Source: an uncultured Myxococcales bacterium
GTDB lineage: Bacteria; Myxococcota; Myxococcia; Myxococcales; Myxococcaceae
DNA: 43,295 bases
Direction: 5' to 3'
NCBI GenBank assembly: GCA_903911905.1
Contig: CAIWFK010000632.1
Coordinates: 1-43,295 of the forward strand
Below the pieces are notes generated by a model. That model was given only the letters and a program-made list of their open reading frames with translations. It ran no database searches and was not told the origin of the DNA. Positions 1 through 9,231 of the stretch are shown one piece after another. Both the position numbers and the translations under genes were made by a program. Numbering within the stretch: the stretch's first letter is position 1; each line of letters starts with the position of its first letter.

Positions 1-2
1 AC

Positions 3-2006
3 GCGAAGGACGCGAAGGACCAGAAGGACAAGAAGGACCCGAAAGACCTCACCCCCATCAAGGACGTGAGCGTCACCGTGTCACCGCTCCCCCGCGACGC
101 CGGCGCTCCCGAGCCGAAGGTGGCCGCCGACCCGAAGGCCCCCGCGAAGAAGGACAAGGAAGCGAAGCCCGCCGCGCTCATCGTGGTGCGCCCGACCTCC
201 GACGCCGAGCTCGATGCCGCCTGGCAGGACTGGAAGCGTGTCGAGGCCGGCCACGACGTCGACGCCGAGAAGAAGGCCCGCGCCCGGCTGGTGTCGCTCA
301 AGAACTCCATCGGTGCCACGAACATGGACACCTGGGCCATGGGCCTGCTGCGGGTGTCGGCTGGCCACGAAGCGCGGGGTGACTCGGGTGGCGCAGTGGA
401 GATTGCGCTCACCGCCGTCGAGCTCGCGCCGAAGCTGCCCTCGGCGTGGGTGGGCCTGGCCCGTGCCCACTTCCAGGCCGACCCCAGCGGCGTCGGTCGC
501 TACCTGAGTGCCCTGGGCAACGCGTTGCTGCTGGTGCCGGGTGACCCGCGCTACAGCCAGTCGGCGCTCGCCGACCTCTCGGCCATGCTGTTGCTGGCCC
601 TGGTGCTCACCGTCATCGGGGTGGTCGGCGTGCTCTTCGTGCGCCGCGCGTTCTACTTCTTCTACGACTTCCACTTCTTCTTCCCGCGCTCGGCCTCGCG
701 CTGGCAGACCTCGGCGCTGGCGCTGCTGCTGCTCTCGCTGCCCCTGGTCTTCCGCATGGGCGTGGCGCCCGCGCTGCTGGCCTTCTTCGCCGCCGCCACG
801 CTGTACGTGACGCAGGCCGAGCGGGTGGTCGCCGCGGTGCTCATCGCCTCGCTGGGGCTGGTGCCGACCATCGGCGGGCTGATCGTCGAGCACACCGCGT
901 TCGCCGGTACCACCGCTGCCGACCTCGACGCCATGGAGCGCGGCGGCGCCGGCGTCGAGCCCCTCGCGCAGAAGTACGAGACGCTCGCCACCCAGGACAA
1001 GGTCGGCTTCGCCGAGCACTTCGTGTTGGGGCGCCTGCACCTGCGCCGCGGCCGGCTCGAGCAGGCCCAGCAGCACTTCCGCAAGGCGCTCTCGCTCAAC
1101 CCCGACCACGTCGGCGCGCGGGTGAACCTGGGCGTCACCTTCTTCCTCGCGGGCGACCTCGAGAACTCGCGCTCGGTGCTCGAGGGCGTGGCGCGCGATT
1201 CCCACGACCCGGTGGCGCTCTTCGACCTGGGGCGGCTCTACCAGCAGCGGGTCTCGATGTTCGGCGACCAGGTGGCGGGTGAGGTCGACAAGTTCCTCGG
1301 GGCCTTCGCCGAGGCCGGCCAGCGCGACCCCAGCCTGCCCCGCATCTCGGCCGACGAGCGGCTGACCGGTACCGTCGACGGCGTGACCCTGACCCGCACC
1401 ATTCCCCTGGAACGCTCGGCGTTGATGGCCCTGGCCCACGGCACCGACGCCGCCGAACGGGTGCGCTCGCAGCTCTCGCTGATGCTGCTGGGCGACCTGC
1501 CTGGTGAAATCGCGCCCTTCTTCCCGCTGCTGATGGCGCTGTTGCTGGTCGGCTTCGGTCAGCTCTCGCTCACGTTGCACACCGCGCGGGAATGCAACAA
1601 GTGCGGCAACCCCGTCAGCCATCGCGGCGACCCCGACCTCTCGCCCGGCAGCCGCATGTGCACGCAGTGCGTGAACGTGTTCGCCAAGAAGAACGTGGTG
1701 GCGCCGTCGCTCAAGGTGCGCAAGCAACTGGAAATCGCCCGCTACCAGAGCCGCATCGAACGCACGGGCCTGGTGCTGGGCGCGGTCTTCAGCGGCCTGG
1801 GGCACGTGTTCTCGGGGCTGCCGGTGCGGGGCGCGATCTACGCCTTCCTCTTCGCCTTCGGCGTGGCTGGTGTGGCGCTGCGCAACGGCGTGTTGCGCAC
1901 GCCCTTCGAGCCGATTCCCGTGTTCGTGCGCCTGGTGCCGGTGGTGTTGGTGTCGCTGGCCGTCTACCTCGTCTCACTGCGCGCGCTGCGCCGGAAGCAG
2001 GGGTAG
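3..2006 (+). CDS. TPR-repeat membrane protein with zinc ribbon (5' end outside window)
   Basis: The frame is open to the left edge, so the gene probably starts upstream; the first in-window start candidate is GTG at 66, but the Lys/Asp-rich stretch before it reads in the same frame. Numbering from that GTG, residues 1-60 are charged and low in complexity, hydrophobic segments lie near 176-193, 217-275 and 490-505, and a cluster is at the C-terminus (about 565-645). Residues 318-385 carry TPR-like helices (LGRLHLRRGRLEQAQQHF type). A Cys4 zinc ribbon (C510, C513, C532, C535) follows the central membrane segment. It probably acts as an inner-membrane scaffold for protein-protein contacts. The stop lies 3 bases before the PATAN gene, so the two are likely co-transcribed. 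The specific function is unknown. Confidence 0.85.
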   Translation, partial: AKDAKDQKDKKDPKDLTPIKDVSVTVSPLPRDAGAPEPKVAADPKAPAKKDKEAKPAALIVVRPTSDAELDAAWQDWKRVEAGHDVDAEKKARARLVSLKNSIGATNMDTWAMGLLRVSAGHEARGDSGGAVEIALTAVELAPKLPSAWVGLARAHFQADPSGVGRYLSALGNALLLVPGDPRYSQSALADLSAMLLLALVLTVIGVVGVLFVRRAFYFFYDFHFFFPRSASRWQTSALALLLLSLPLVFRMGVAPALLAFFAAATLYVTQAERVVAAVLIASLGLVPTIGGLIVEHTAFAGTTAADLDAMERGGAGVEPLAQKYETLATQDKVGFAEHFVLGRLHLRRGRLEQAQQHFRKALSLNPDHVGARVNLGVTFFLAGDLENSRSVLEGVARDSHDPVALFDLGRLYQQRVSMFGDQVAGEVDKFLGAFAEAGQRDPSLPRISADERLTGTVDGVTLTRTIPLERSALMALAHGTDAAERVRSQLSLMLLGDLPGEIAPFFPLLMALLLVGFGQLSLTLHTARECNKCGNPVSHRGDPDLSPGSRMCTQCVNVFAKKNVVAPSLKVRKQLEIARYQSRIERTGLVLGAVFSGLGHVFSGLPVRGAIYAFLFAFGVAGVALRNGVLRTPFEPIPVFVRLVPVVLVSLAVYLVSLRALRRKQG

Positions 2007-2009
2007 GCC

Positions 2010-3186
2010 ATGGCGCTCAAGGGCACGCTCAAGGACTTCGGCATCGCCGACATCCTCCAGTTGATCGGCCAGCAGCAGAAGACCGGGCACCTGGTGCTCA
2101 CGCAGAAAGGCGACTCGGTCACCGTCAGCTTCAAGGACGGCAACATCATTCGCGCCGAATCGACCTCGCGCAACCGCAAGGACCTCATCGGTTCGATGCT
2201 GGTCAACGCGTCGTTGGTCACCGAGCAACAGCTCGAGTTCGCGCTCGAAACGCAGAAGCGCACCCTGCAGCGCCTGGGCGACGTGATGGTCGGGCAGGGG
2301 CGTCATCTCGCTCGAGAAGTTCCGCGAGATGGTGCAACTGCAGACCAGCGAGACCCTCTTCCGCCTCTTCAACTGGAAGACCGGCAACTACGAGTTCGAG
2401 CAGAAGGACATCGAGGTCGACCCCGCGCTGACGCCGCTGCGCGCCGAGTCGGTGCTGATGGAAGGCTTCCGCCGGGTCGACGAATGGCCCGTGGTGCGCA
2501 AGCGCATCACCAGCCTGCAGATGACCTTCGAGCGGCTCAAGGAACTGCCGCCGCCCGCGCTGCAGAAGGACGACTTCGACGACGCGCTCGACGACGCCTT
2601 CGCGGAAGAGAAGAAGACCGTCAACAAGGGCGAGTTCCAGTCGGTCGGCGAGAACGAGCGCAAGTGCTTCAACCTGGTGCAGGGCGGCCGCACCGTGCAG
2701 CGCATCATCGAGCTGTCGGGGCTGGGTGAATTCGAGACCGCCAAGGCGCTCTGCAACCTCATCAACCTCGAGTACCTGAAGGGCGTTCCACCCACCGGCA
2801 AGGGCGGCGACGACTTCGAGACCGAGGGCCGCTTCGCCGGGCTGCTGGGGACCGTCGGCCGCATCGCCGTCACCATGCTGGTGGTGGGCGTGGTCTTCTT
2901 CATCGGCTCGCGCGTCGACTTTGGGTCGGTCCGGCTGGGCGGCTCGAACGCCACCTCGTACACCGACCCCGCGGCGCAGCGCTTCTGCTCGCAGCAGCAG
3001 CGCTCGCGCATCGAGTCGGCGCTCGAGGTGTATCGGCTCGAGAAGGGCTCGTTGCCCATGGCGTTGTCCGAGCTGGTCGACGTGGGGCTGCTGTCGAGTG
3101 ACGACCTTCACTACCCGTGGCGTGACGACTATTTCTACCGCCGCGCCAGCGATGGGACGTTCGTACTCCTGCCTCCCCTGAGGTGA
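2010..3186 (+). CDS. DUF4388/PATAN-domain protein, frame broken by one extra G
   Basis: Residues 1-100 are a PATAN (DUF4388) domain (LKDFGIADILQLIG, then LVLTQKGDSVTVSFKDG), a family found in gliding, predation and two-component contexts. The ATG frame is lost near 2300. The protein continues in the next frame with a helical middle region, one membrane segment (about codons 280-300) and a C-terminal tail resembling the periplasmic end of type II secretion pseudopilins (YRLEKGSLP, then YPWRDDYFYR). Deleting one G from the GGGG at 2297-2300 restores DVMVGQGVISLEKF and gives 391 codons before the stop. I treat it as one gene; a real frameshift mutation cannot be excluded. It follows the TPR protein by 3 bases and precedes the Ig-like repeat protein by 4. 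Confidence 0.8.
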
Positions 3187-3190
3187 CCGC

Positions 3191-6100
3191 ATGAAGCGGT
3201 GGCTCGCGCGGTTGGCGTGGCTGGTGTTGGCGGTGGTGCTCGTGGTGGTGGTGGTGCTGATCGCGCCGGTGGGCCGGTACGTGGGCCTGGCCCTCGAAGA
3301 CGACACCTTTGCGAAGGCCGAGAAGGTGCGCCGCGCCCAGCCGGTACCCGCCGCGCCGGCGCTCGACGCGCCGAGCTGCCTCGAGGGCACGGTGACCCTG
3401 AACGGGGCGCCTGCCCCGAAGATCGCGGTGAGTGCGGGCCACCATCGGCGGCTCGAGGCCATCTGCGCGGCGTGCGTCGAGGGCTGCGACTGCGATGCGG
3501 CGCTCGAGGGGAAGCTGGGGTTGCCCACGCACGAATATGCCGACGACGATCTGCTCGGCACGATCAGCGACGAACAGGGCGCGTTCCGTCTCTGCGGTCT
3601 GTGGAGCGATGGGCTGCCCATTCACGTGTGGGCCGAGGGCCCGAACCAGACCAGCGACGTGGTGTCGTTGCGATGGCCGACCACCAGGTCGGTGCGACTC
3701 GAGCTGAGCCCGCCGGTGAACCTGGTCGGCCGGGTGGTCGACGACGAGGGCCAGGGGCTCGCGCAGGCCAGGGTGGTGGTGGTCTCGCTGGCGGGCGGCC
3801 CGGGCGTGGTGACCACCAGTGACGAGCACGGCGCCTTCGCGGCGACCACCGCGCGAGGCGTCACCTTCGTGCTCGCCAGCGCGCCTGGCTACCGACCGGC
3901 CCAGGTGAGGGTCAGCGCCGGGTCGTCGAGGCCCGTGCCGGTCGTGCTGCGGCCTGAATTCGAGACCTTCGTGACGGTGCTCGATGGAGACCAGCCGGTG
4001 GCGGGCGTCGAGGTGCGGGCGCGCGACAGCCAACGCCGGGCCACGACCGACCGTCTGGGCGTCGCGCACTTCGAACGCCTCGGGAAGGATCGGCTTTCGG
4101 CGAGCAGCAAGGGGCGCGTCGGTTCGCTGGTGGTGGGGCCGCGTCCGCCCGGGCCGCTGCGGGTGGTGATGCACCTGGCGCCTGCGTTCGTGTTGCGTGG
4201 GGTGGTGACCCGCGGCGGTGCGCCGCTCGAGGGGGCCGCGGTGACGCTGCGCGCCTAGGGCGCTGACGAGCTCACGGTGAAGACCGGCGCCGACGGCGCC
4301 TTCTCGACGGGAGCGTTGGCCGGCGGCCTCGTACGCGTGGACCTCGCCGACCCGCGCTGCGAACAGAGCCGCCAGTACTGGCTGGGCGAGCACGACCTCG
4401 ACGTCGAGGTGCCCTTCGAATGCGACGGCGGGCTGCAGGGGCAGGTCGTCACAGCCAGGGGCCGGCCGCTCGAGCAGGCGTACGTGCGCGCCAGGTGCGG
4501 CGAGTCGGCGTCGACCGCGTGGACCGATCGCTTCGGTCACTTCGCGATGTGGCCCGAACCCGGGCTGTGTGAGCTGACGGTGTCCGACTCGCGCATGGCG
4601 CCCGTGCGAAAGCGCGTCACCGCGCCGGCCCGAGACGTCGTGCTGGTCGGCGACGAGGGCGCGAGCGTGCATGGCCGGGTGGTCGACGAGCAGGGCCAGG
4701 CCATGGCGGGCAGCAACGTCATCGTCTTCGAGGAACTGCTCAGTCAGGCCGTCGCCACGGTGCTCAAGGACCGCTCGGGTTTCCGCGCGCACACCATCAC
4801 CGACGAGCACGGTGACTTCGAGCTCGCTGGCCTCACCGCCGGGCGCTACCGGATCGCGTCGGCCGAGCCTAATTCGACGCCCACCTTTTCGTCGTCGGTG
4901 GTGCTCTTGCCGGCCCAGTGGCTCGACGTCGGCACGCTGGTGGTTCGGCAGGGCGTGGTGATTTCGGGGCGGGTGACCGACTCGCAGGGGCAGCCCATCG
5001 TCGGCGCGAGCGTGCGGGCCAACGACGGTCAGGACCGCAGCGAGGAGATCGCCAGCGTCACCCAGGCTGCGGCCCAGGCGTTGATTGGTGACTTCGCGGG
5101 CGCGGCCGAGCATTTCCCCCAACGCACCTCGACCGACGTGTTCGGCCGGTACTCGCTCGACCACTCGCGGGCGGTGACGACGCTCACCGTCGCCGCCGAG
5201 AACTACCGGACGCAGGTGGTGCGCGTCTCGCGACACGAAGGGCTCGACGTGGTGCTCGAGGGGCTGCCGAAGGTGACGGTGCGCGGCCGGGTCATCGACG
5301 CGGTCAGCAAGCGGCCGGTGGTGAACTTCCAGGTCGAAGGGTTCACGTACCAGGACGCCGACGGTCGCTTTTCCCGAACGGACTCGGCGTCCGAAGGCCA
5401 GGGCCAGCTCTCGGTGCAGGTCGTCGCCGAGGGGTACCGTGCTCGTTCGGTGCCCTTCGATCGCAGCGCGGCGACCGAGGTCGACCTGGGCGAGGTCGAG
5501 CTGCAGCCCGAGGAGCACTTTTTCACCACGGTTCGCGTTCGCGGCGCGGGGGCGCCGGTCGCGAAGGCCTCGGTGCAGTTCTCGATCGACGGTGAATTCG
5601 AGAGCGCCGAGCTCACCGACAGCACCGGCCTGACCCGCCTCGAGCGTTCGCGGACCGCGGGGACCCTGGTGGTGACCGCGCACGGCTTTTCGAAGAAGAC
5701 GGTGCCGCTCGGGGAAGGGCAGGCGGAGCTCGACGTCGAACTCGAACAGTGGAGTCGTCGGATCGAAGGGCATGCCACTGGGCTCGACGGCAAGCCGGCC
5801 GCCGGGCAGTCGGTCACGCTCGGTGATTCCACCGCCATCGTGGCCGACGATGGGCACTTCGTGCTCGAGCACGTGGCCGCCGACGCCAACGAGCTGCGCC
5901 TGGCCACCATCGACGCGACGTGGGGACGGGTGATCGACGCCGCAGCGACCTCGGTCGACATCGGGTTGGTCGAGGGTGACGGCGTGCTCGAACTCACCGT
6001 CACCGAGCCGGGGCCCTTCGCGCTCGAGAGCGGACTCGCGGGGGCCACCGAGGCCAAGCAGCTGTTCGACGGCGAGATGGTGGGCACCTTCGTGACCGCG

Positions 6101-6271
6101 CCCATGTTGTCCGCCGGGACCTGGCGACTGACCATGCCACCCGGGCAGGTCTCGGTGTTCTTCGTGCCCTTCAACGAGCGGGGCCTGAGCGCGCTGTTCC
6201 ACGAACTGCACCTGGCGCCGAAGGTGGTCGAGGTGCGGCGCGGAGAGACGGTGCGGTTGACGCTCGAGTGA
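3191..6271 (+). CDS. Large anchored carboxypeptidase-regulatory-like repeat protein with in-frame amber codon
   Basis: One membrane anchor (residues 8-27) is followed by a Cys-containing stretch (CAACVEGCDCD) and then many beta-sandwich units of the carboxypeptidase-D regulatory type, marked by repeats such as GRVVDDEGQGLAQARVVV, GRVTDSQGQPIVGASV and GRVIDAVSKRPV. TAG at 4256-4258 interrupts the frame, which then continues unbroken: ...EGAAVTLRA, stop, GADELTVKTGADGAF. The downstream part has no signal peptide and no clear ribosome site at the GTG at 4277. A GAG-to-TAG change in a single gene of 1,027 codons (both stops included) is therefore the simplest reading. The protein probably projects into the periplasm or to the surface. 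It is the last gene of the plus-strand cluster and converges with the gene at 6276. Confidence 0.8.
4256..4258 (+). other. In-frame amber (TAG) codon inside a repeat-protein gene
   Basis: TAG lies between the halves of a typical Ig-like unit, and both flanks stay in frame. A Glu codon (GAG) fits the expected residue. Nothing nearby resembles a selenocysteine or pyrrolysine context. Confidence 0.85.
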
Positions 6272-6275
6272 CGCG

Positions 6276-7073
6276 TCAGAGGCTCACCCCCAACGCCACG
6301 GTTGGCCCGGTGAACGGCGTGGTCTGGAACAGCGTGCCCACCGAACCGGTCGCGTCGACGTAGCGCACCCGGTAGCCGACCTGCAGCTCGGTCGGCCCCA
6401 GGTGCAAGGCCACGCCGAGCCGGGCGTCGAGCTGCGGCAGTCCGAAGGGCACCAGGGTCGCGGCCGCCTCGACGGCGAGCACGCTCAGGCCCACGCGTGC
6501 GCTGGCACCCAGCACGGGACCCACGCGGGTGCTGGTCTCGGCCGAGGTCTGCACGGCCACGCCTCCGAGCAGTCGAAGCTTCGCGACGCCGACGTCCAAC
6601 ACCGAATAGCCCAGGCCGCCGGTGAAGGCGTCGGTACTCGAGAGCAAGAAGGGCGTGGTGCCGGCGCGGTCCCAGGTGAACCAGGCGTGCGCTCGCCAGA
6701 GGTCCAGCTCGGCGCGACCGCCGACCAGGAACGAGGTGCCGGTGAGGGCGATGGGCCAGTTCACGGTCGCGGTGGCCAGCACGCGCAACGAGAAGCCCGA
6801 GCCTTCGTCGCGTGAGGGGGCGGGCACCACGCTGGCAGTTGGCGGCGTCTGCGCCGGGGGAGGCGGACTGGTGGTGGGCGCGGTCGTCTGCGGTGGCGCG
6901 GCGGGAATTGGAGCGGGGGGCAGCGCCGGCGCAGAGGTGAGTGGCGGCGCAGACGGTGCAATCTCGGCCGACACCTCGACGGCCACGGGCGTCGACGGTG
7001 GCGAGGGCACCAGCGGGGGCGACGAGGGTTCGGCCTGACTCAGCATCACGGACAGCAGCAGCGCGACGTTCAT
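6276..7073 (-). CDS. Secreted Pro-rich protein with predicted outer-membrane beta-barrel domain
   Basis: I start it at the ATG at 7073 because MNVALLLSVMLSQA then forms a signal peptide; an ATG 12 codons upstream would put charged residues in front. After the signal come about 75 Pro/Ala/Thr-rich residues, a likely flexible linker. A C-terminal region of about 170 residues has alternating hydrophobic strands (SLRVLATATVNWP, LQVGYRVRYVDATG) and ends in a hydrophobic VALGVSL, as in small outer-membrane barrels. The family is not recognised. It converges with the Ig-like repeat gene, with 4 bases between the stops. Confidence 0.7.
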   Translation of the reverse strand: MNVALLLSVMLSQAEPSSPPLVPSPPSTPVAVEVSAEIAPSAPPLTSAPALPPAPIPAAPPQTTAPTTSPPPPAQTPPTASVVPAPSRDEGSGFSLRVLATATVNWPIALTGTSFLVGGRAELDLWRAHAWFTWDRAGTTPFLLSSTDAFTGGLGYSVLDVGVAKLRLLGGVAVQTSAETSTRVGPVLGASARVGLSVLAVEAAATLVPFGLPQLDARLGVALHLGPTELQVGYRVRYVDATGSVGTLFQTTPFTGPTVALGVSL

Positions 7074-7627
7074 GTTCCACGAGTCGCCGCGCGCCGCGCG
7101 CGAATTCATTTCGTCGTCGAGTGATCACTTTTGCTCCGTCGCGGCAACTCCTGTCTCGTCACGGTGAGGCGCGAGCGCTCGGGTGCGTGCCGAGAGGCGG
7201 ACCGCCGCGTACGCGTCGTGGGTCCCGCGTGCTGCGTGCTCCTTGCTCCTCGCGACGACGCCGGGTCTCCTCGTCGATGCCCGTGACGAAGCCGTCGACT
7301 TCAGGTGCTGACCGAGTCGCGCCACACCCGGAGACGCTCTGGTCGGAGTCCGCGCGCCGTGGAGTGTTCGTCCGATTCGCTGAACGTTCCCGACGGCGTT
7401 CGCGCTTGCTTCGCGACTCCCGGCGTTCCGAAGGGAACGGGTTCCGGTTTTGGCCCGCCAGGTCGCGTGTGGCAAAACGCCTCCACTCCGCGAGGCTGAT
7501 CTCTCGCGGGAGTGGCGCGGTCGGGTGAATTTCGGGCACGCTGTCGCGGTCGAAGCGCCGCCGCCCCTCCTCACTTTTGGGGTGGCCACCCGAGATGTCG
7601 CCCTCACCGCCTTCTGGAGCCTGCCCG
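7074..7627. other. Intergenic stretch of about 550 bases without a convincing gene
   Basis: Long open frames exist on both strands, but none has a plausible start with a ribosome site, a signal or recognisable domains, and their composition is Arg/Ser/Pro-rich as in non-coding GC-rich DNA. The stretch holds several inverted repeats, the strongest at 7483-7515 and 7424-7439. It must contain the promoter of the minus-strand barrel gene on its left and of the lipoprotein gene on its right. GGAG near 7616 serves the latter. Confidence 0.6.
7483..7515. repeat. Inverted repeat, 12-base arms, 8-base loop
   Basis: CCACTCCGCGAG (7483-7494) pairs with CTCGCGGGAGTGG (7503-7515), the second arm having one bulged G. 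There is no T run on either side, so it is not a classic terminator. It could be an operator or part of a structured RNA or repeat element. Confidence 0.65.
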
Positions 7628-8518
7628 ATGATGAAGCCGCTGCTCGTCGCCCTGTCGTTCGTGAGCCTCTCGGCCTGCGTGGTGCGCGTGACGCCCGCGC
7701 CAGTGCGCGTGGAGCGCCACCCTGCCTACCTCCAGGCCATCACCGATCTGCGCCACGCGCGCGCCCACCTCGAGCGGGCGGCGGCGCTCAACGGCGCGGC
7801 TGCGTTCGACGAGGCCTCGGCCATTCGCGACCTCGATGGCGCCATCGGCCAGGCCCGCGAAGCGGCGCTCGACGACGGCAAGAACCCCTCGGTGTTGCCG
7901 CCGGTCGACCTGCCGCCCGACTACGCCAATCGACTGCGCCGCGGCCTCGAGCTGCTCGAGCGCGCCCGCGCCAACCTCGCGCGTGAGGAGGACAACCCGG
8001 TGGCTCGTGGCCCGCAGCAGCGCGCGCTGGGCTTCGTCGACCAGGCCATCGGCTACGTGCGCGCGGGCATGAATGCCAACTCGCATGCCGCCGCCCCGGT
8101 GCCGCCGCCTCCTCCGCAGGTGGTGGTGGTCTTCCCGCCCGCGCATCACCCGGCCTACTTGCACGCGCTGTCCGACCTGCGGCACGCGCGCGGTCTGCTC
8201 GAGCGCCCGGCGACGCTCACCGCCAACGCCGCGTTCGACGAGGTGGTGGCCATTCGCGAAATCGACGTCAGCCTGAACGAGCTGCGGCAGGCCGCCATCG
8301 ACGACGGCAAGAACGTCAATGAGCACCCTGCGGTCGATGCGCGGCTCGACTGGCGCGGTCGGCTGCACCAGAGCCTCGGTCTGTTGCGCAGCGCTCGCCG
8401 TGACGTGGCCCAGCCCGAAGACAACCCGCAGGCCCAGGCCGTTCAGCGCCGCGCCCTGCAGCACCTCGACGCGGCCATCTCGTTCGTCGAGGCCGGCATT
8501 CGCAACAACCGCTGGTGA
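7628..8518 (+). CDS. Lipoprotein with two tandem helical repeats
   Basis: The ATG at 7628 (with a second ATG directly after) is preceded by GGAG and opens a lipoprotein signal, MMKPLLVALSFVSLSAC. Two homologous units of about 120 residues follow, each starting HPAYL..(A/S)DLRHAR and containing (A/I)DDGKN, a helix with RGLELLERAR or QSLGLLRSAR, then EDNP and a final helix ending in GM or GI. A Pro/Val linker (PVPPPPPQVVVV) joins them. The units look like helical hairpins made from repeats of an Ala/Arg/Leu-rich family often seen as single copies in periplasmic proteins of Acidobacteria and Proteobacteria. Function is unknown. It converges with larB, whose stop is 3 bases away. Confidence 0.8.
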   Translation: MMKPLLVALSFVSLSACVVRVTPAPVRVERHPAYLQAITDLRHARAHLERAAALNGAAAFDEASAIRDLDGAIGQAREAALDDGKNPSVLPPVDLPPDYANRLRRGLELLERARANLAREEDNPVARGPQQRALGFVDQAIGYVRAGMNANSHAAAPVPPPPPQVVVVFPPAHHPAYLHALSDLRHARGLLERPATLTANAAFDEVVAIREIDVSLNELRQAAIDDGKNVNEHPAVDARLDWRGRLHQSLGLLRSARRDVAQPEDNPQAQAVQRRALQHLDAAISFVEAGIRNNRW

Positions 8519-8521
8519 CCT

Positions 8522-9184
8522 TCAGCGGTCGAGCGCGCGCAGCACCCGCATCGCCGCGCAAGCCGCGCCGTACCCGTTGTCGATGTTGAGCGTGGTGACG
8601 CCCGGGGCGCAGCTCGAGAGAATGGCGTGCAGCGCCGCGTGCCCGCCCTGGGCCACGCCGTACCCGGTGCTGGTCGGCACCGCGATGAGCACGCTCGAGA
8701 CCAGGCCGCCCAACACCGTGGGCAGCGCCGCGTCCATGCCCGCCACCGCCACCACCACCGGGTGCGAGCCGATGAGCGCGACCTTGTCCATCAATCGCCA
8801 CAGGCCCGCCACGCCCACGTCGACGATGGTGGTCGAGTCGTGCCCGGCGTAGCGGAGCGTGCGCGAGACCTCGCGGGTCACGAAGGCGTCAGAGGTTCCC
8901 GCCGCGACGATGGCCACCCGCGGCGGCCCCGACAGCGGCTTGACCGTGCCGAAGAAGGCGGTGCGTGAGACCGGCTCGTAGTCGAGCTTTTTCCTCAGCG
9001 CGGGCGGCAGGCCCTCGAGCTGGCTGAGCGAGAGCCGGGTCAGCAGGAACGACGCGCCCCGCTCATCGGCGCGCTCGAGAATCTCGACCAGGTGCTCGGG
9101 CGCCTTGCCCTGGCAGAGAATGGCCTCCTCGAGGCCGATGCGCTCGGGTCGCTGGAAGTCGAGGGTCACTTCGCTGGTCGCCAT
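8522..9184 (-). CDS. larB: LarB, pyridinium-3,5-biscarboxylic acid mononucleotide synthase
   Basis: LarB carboxylates and hydrolyses nicotinic acid adenine dinucleotide in the first step of nickel-pincer nucleotide synthesis (the cofactor of lactate racemase and relatives). The 220-residue protein has the LarB N-terminal signature (RPERIGLEEAILCQGK) and a PurE-like Rossmann core with AAGTSDAF, DVGVAGLWRL and GMDAALPTVLGG. A C-terminal NGYGAAC segment has Cys209, possibly the counterpart of the catalytic Cys of Lactobacillus LarB. DVGVAGLW replaces the more usual DVGVAGIH. AGAGGGG precedes the ATG at 9184. larC and larE are not in the window. The upstream gene on the same strand, 47 bases away, is a His/Glu-rich outer-membrane protein. 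Confidence 0.88.
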   Translation of the reverse strand: MATSEVTLDFQRPERIGLEEAILCQGKAPEHLVEILERADERGASFLLTRLSLSQLEGLPPALRKKLDYEPVSRTAFFGTVKPLSGPPRVAIVAAGTSDAFVTREVSRTLRYAGHDSTTIVDVGVAGLWRLMDKVALIGSHPVVVAVAGMDAALPTVLGGLVSSVLIAVPTSTGYGVAQGGHAALHAILSSCAPGVTTLNIDNGYGAACAAMRVLRALDR

Positions 9185-9231
9185 GGGTCAGCCCCTCTAG
9201 CGACGAGCGGGCCTCGGCGCTACCCCACCCT

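Noticed and set aside
4256-4258. Amber codon read as pyrrolysine or selenocysteine
   Set aside because: TAG is not a Sec codon, no Pyl genes or downstream structure are visible, and a GAG-to-TAG change explains it.
2900-6211. Very long open frame on the minus strand (about 1,100 codons)
   Set aside because: It lies opposite the PATAN and Ig-like repeat genes, is Arg/His/Gly/Pro-rich without domains, and arises from third-position GC bias.
7125-7607. Minus-strand open frames in the 7.1-7.6 kb gap
   Set aside because: No ribosome site or motif, Arg/Ser-rich composition, and several overlapping frames on both strands; kept only as a non-coding stretch.
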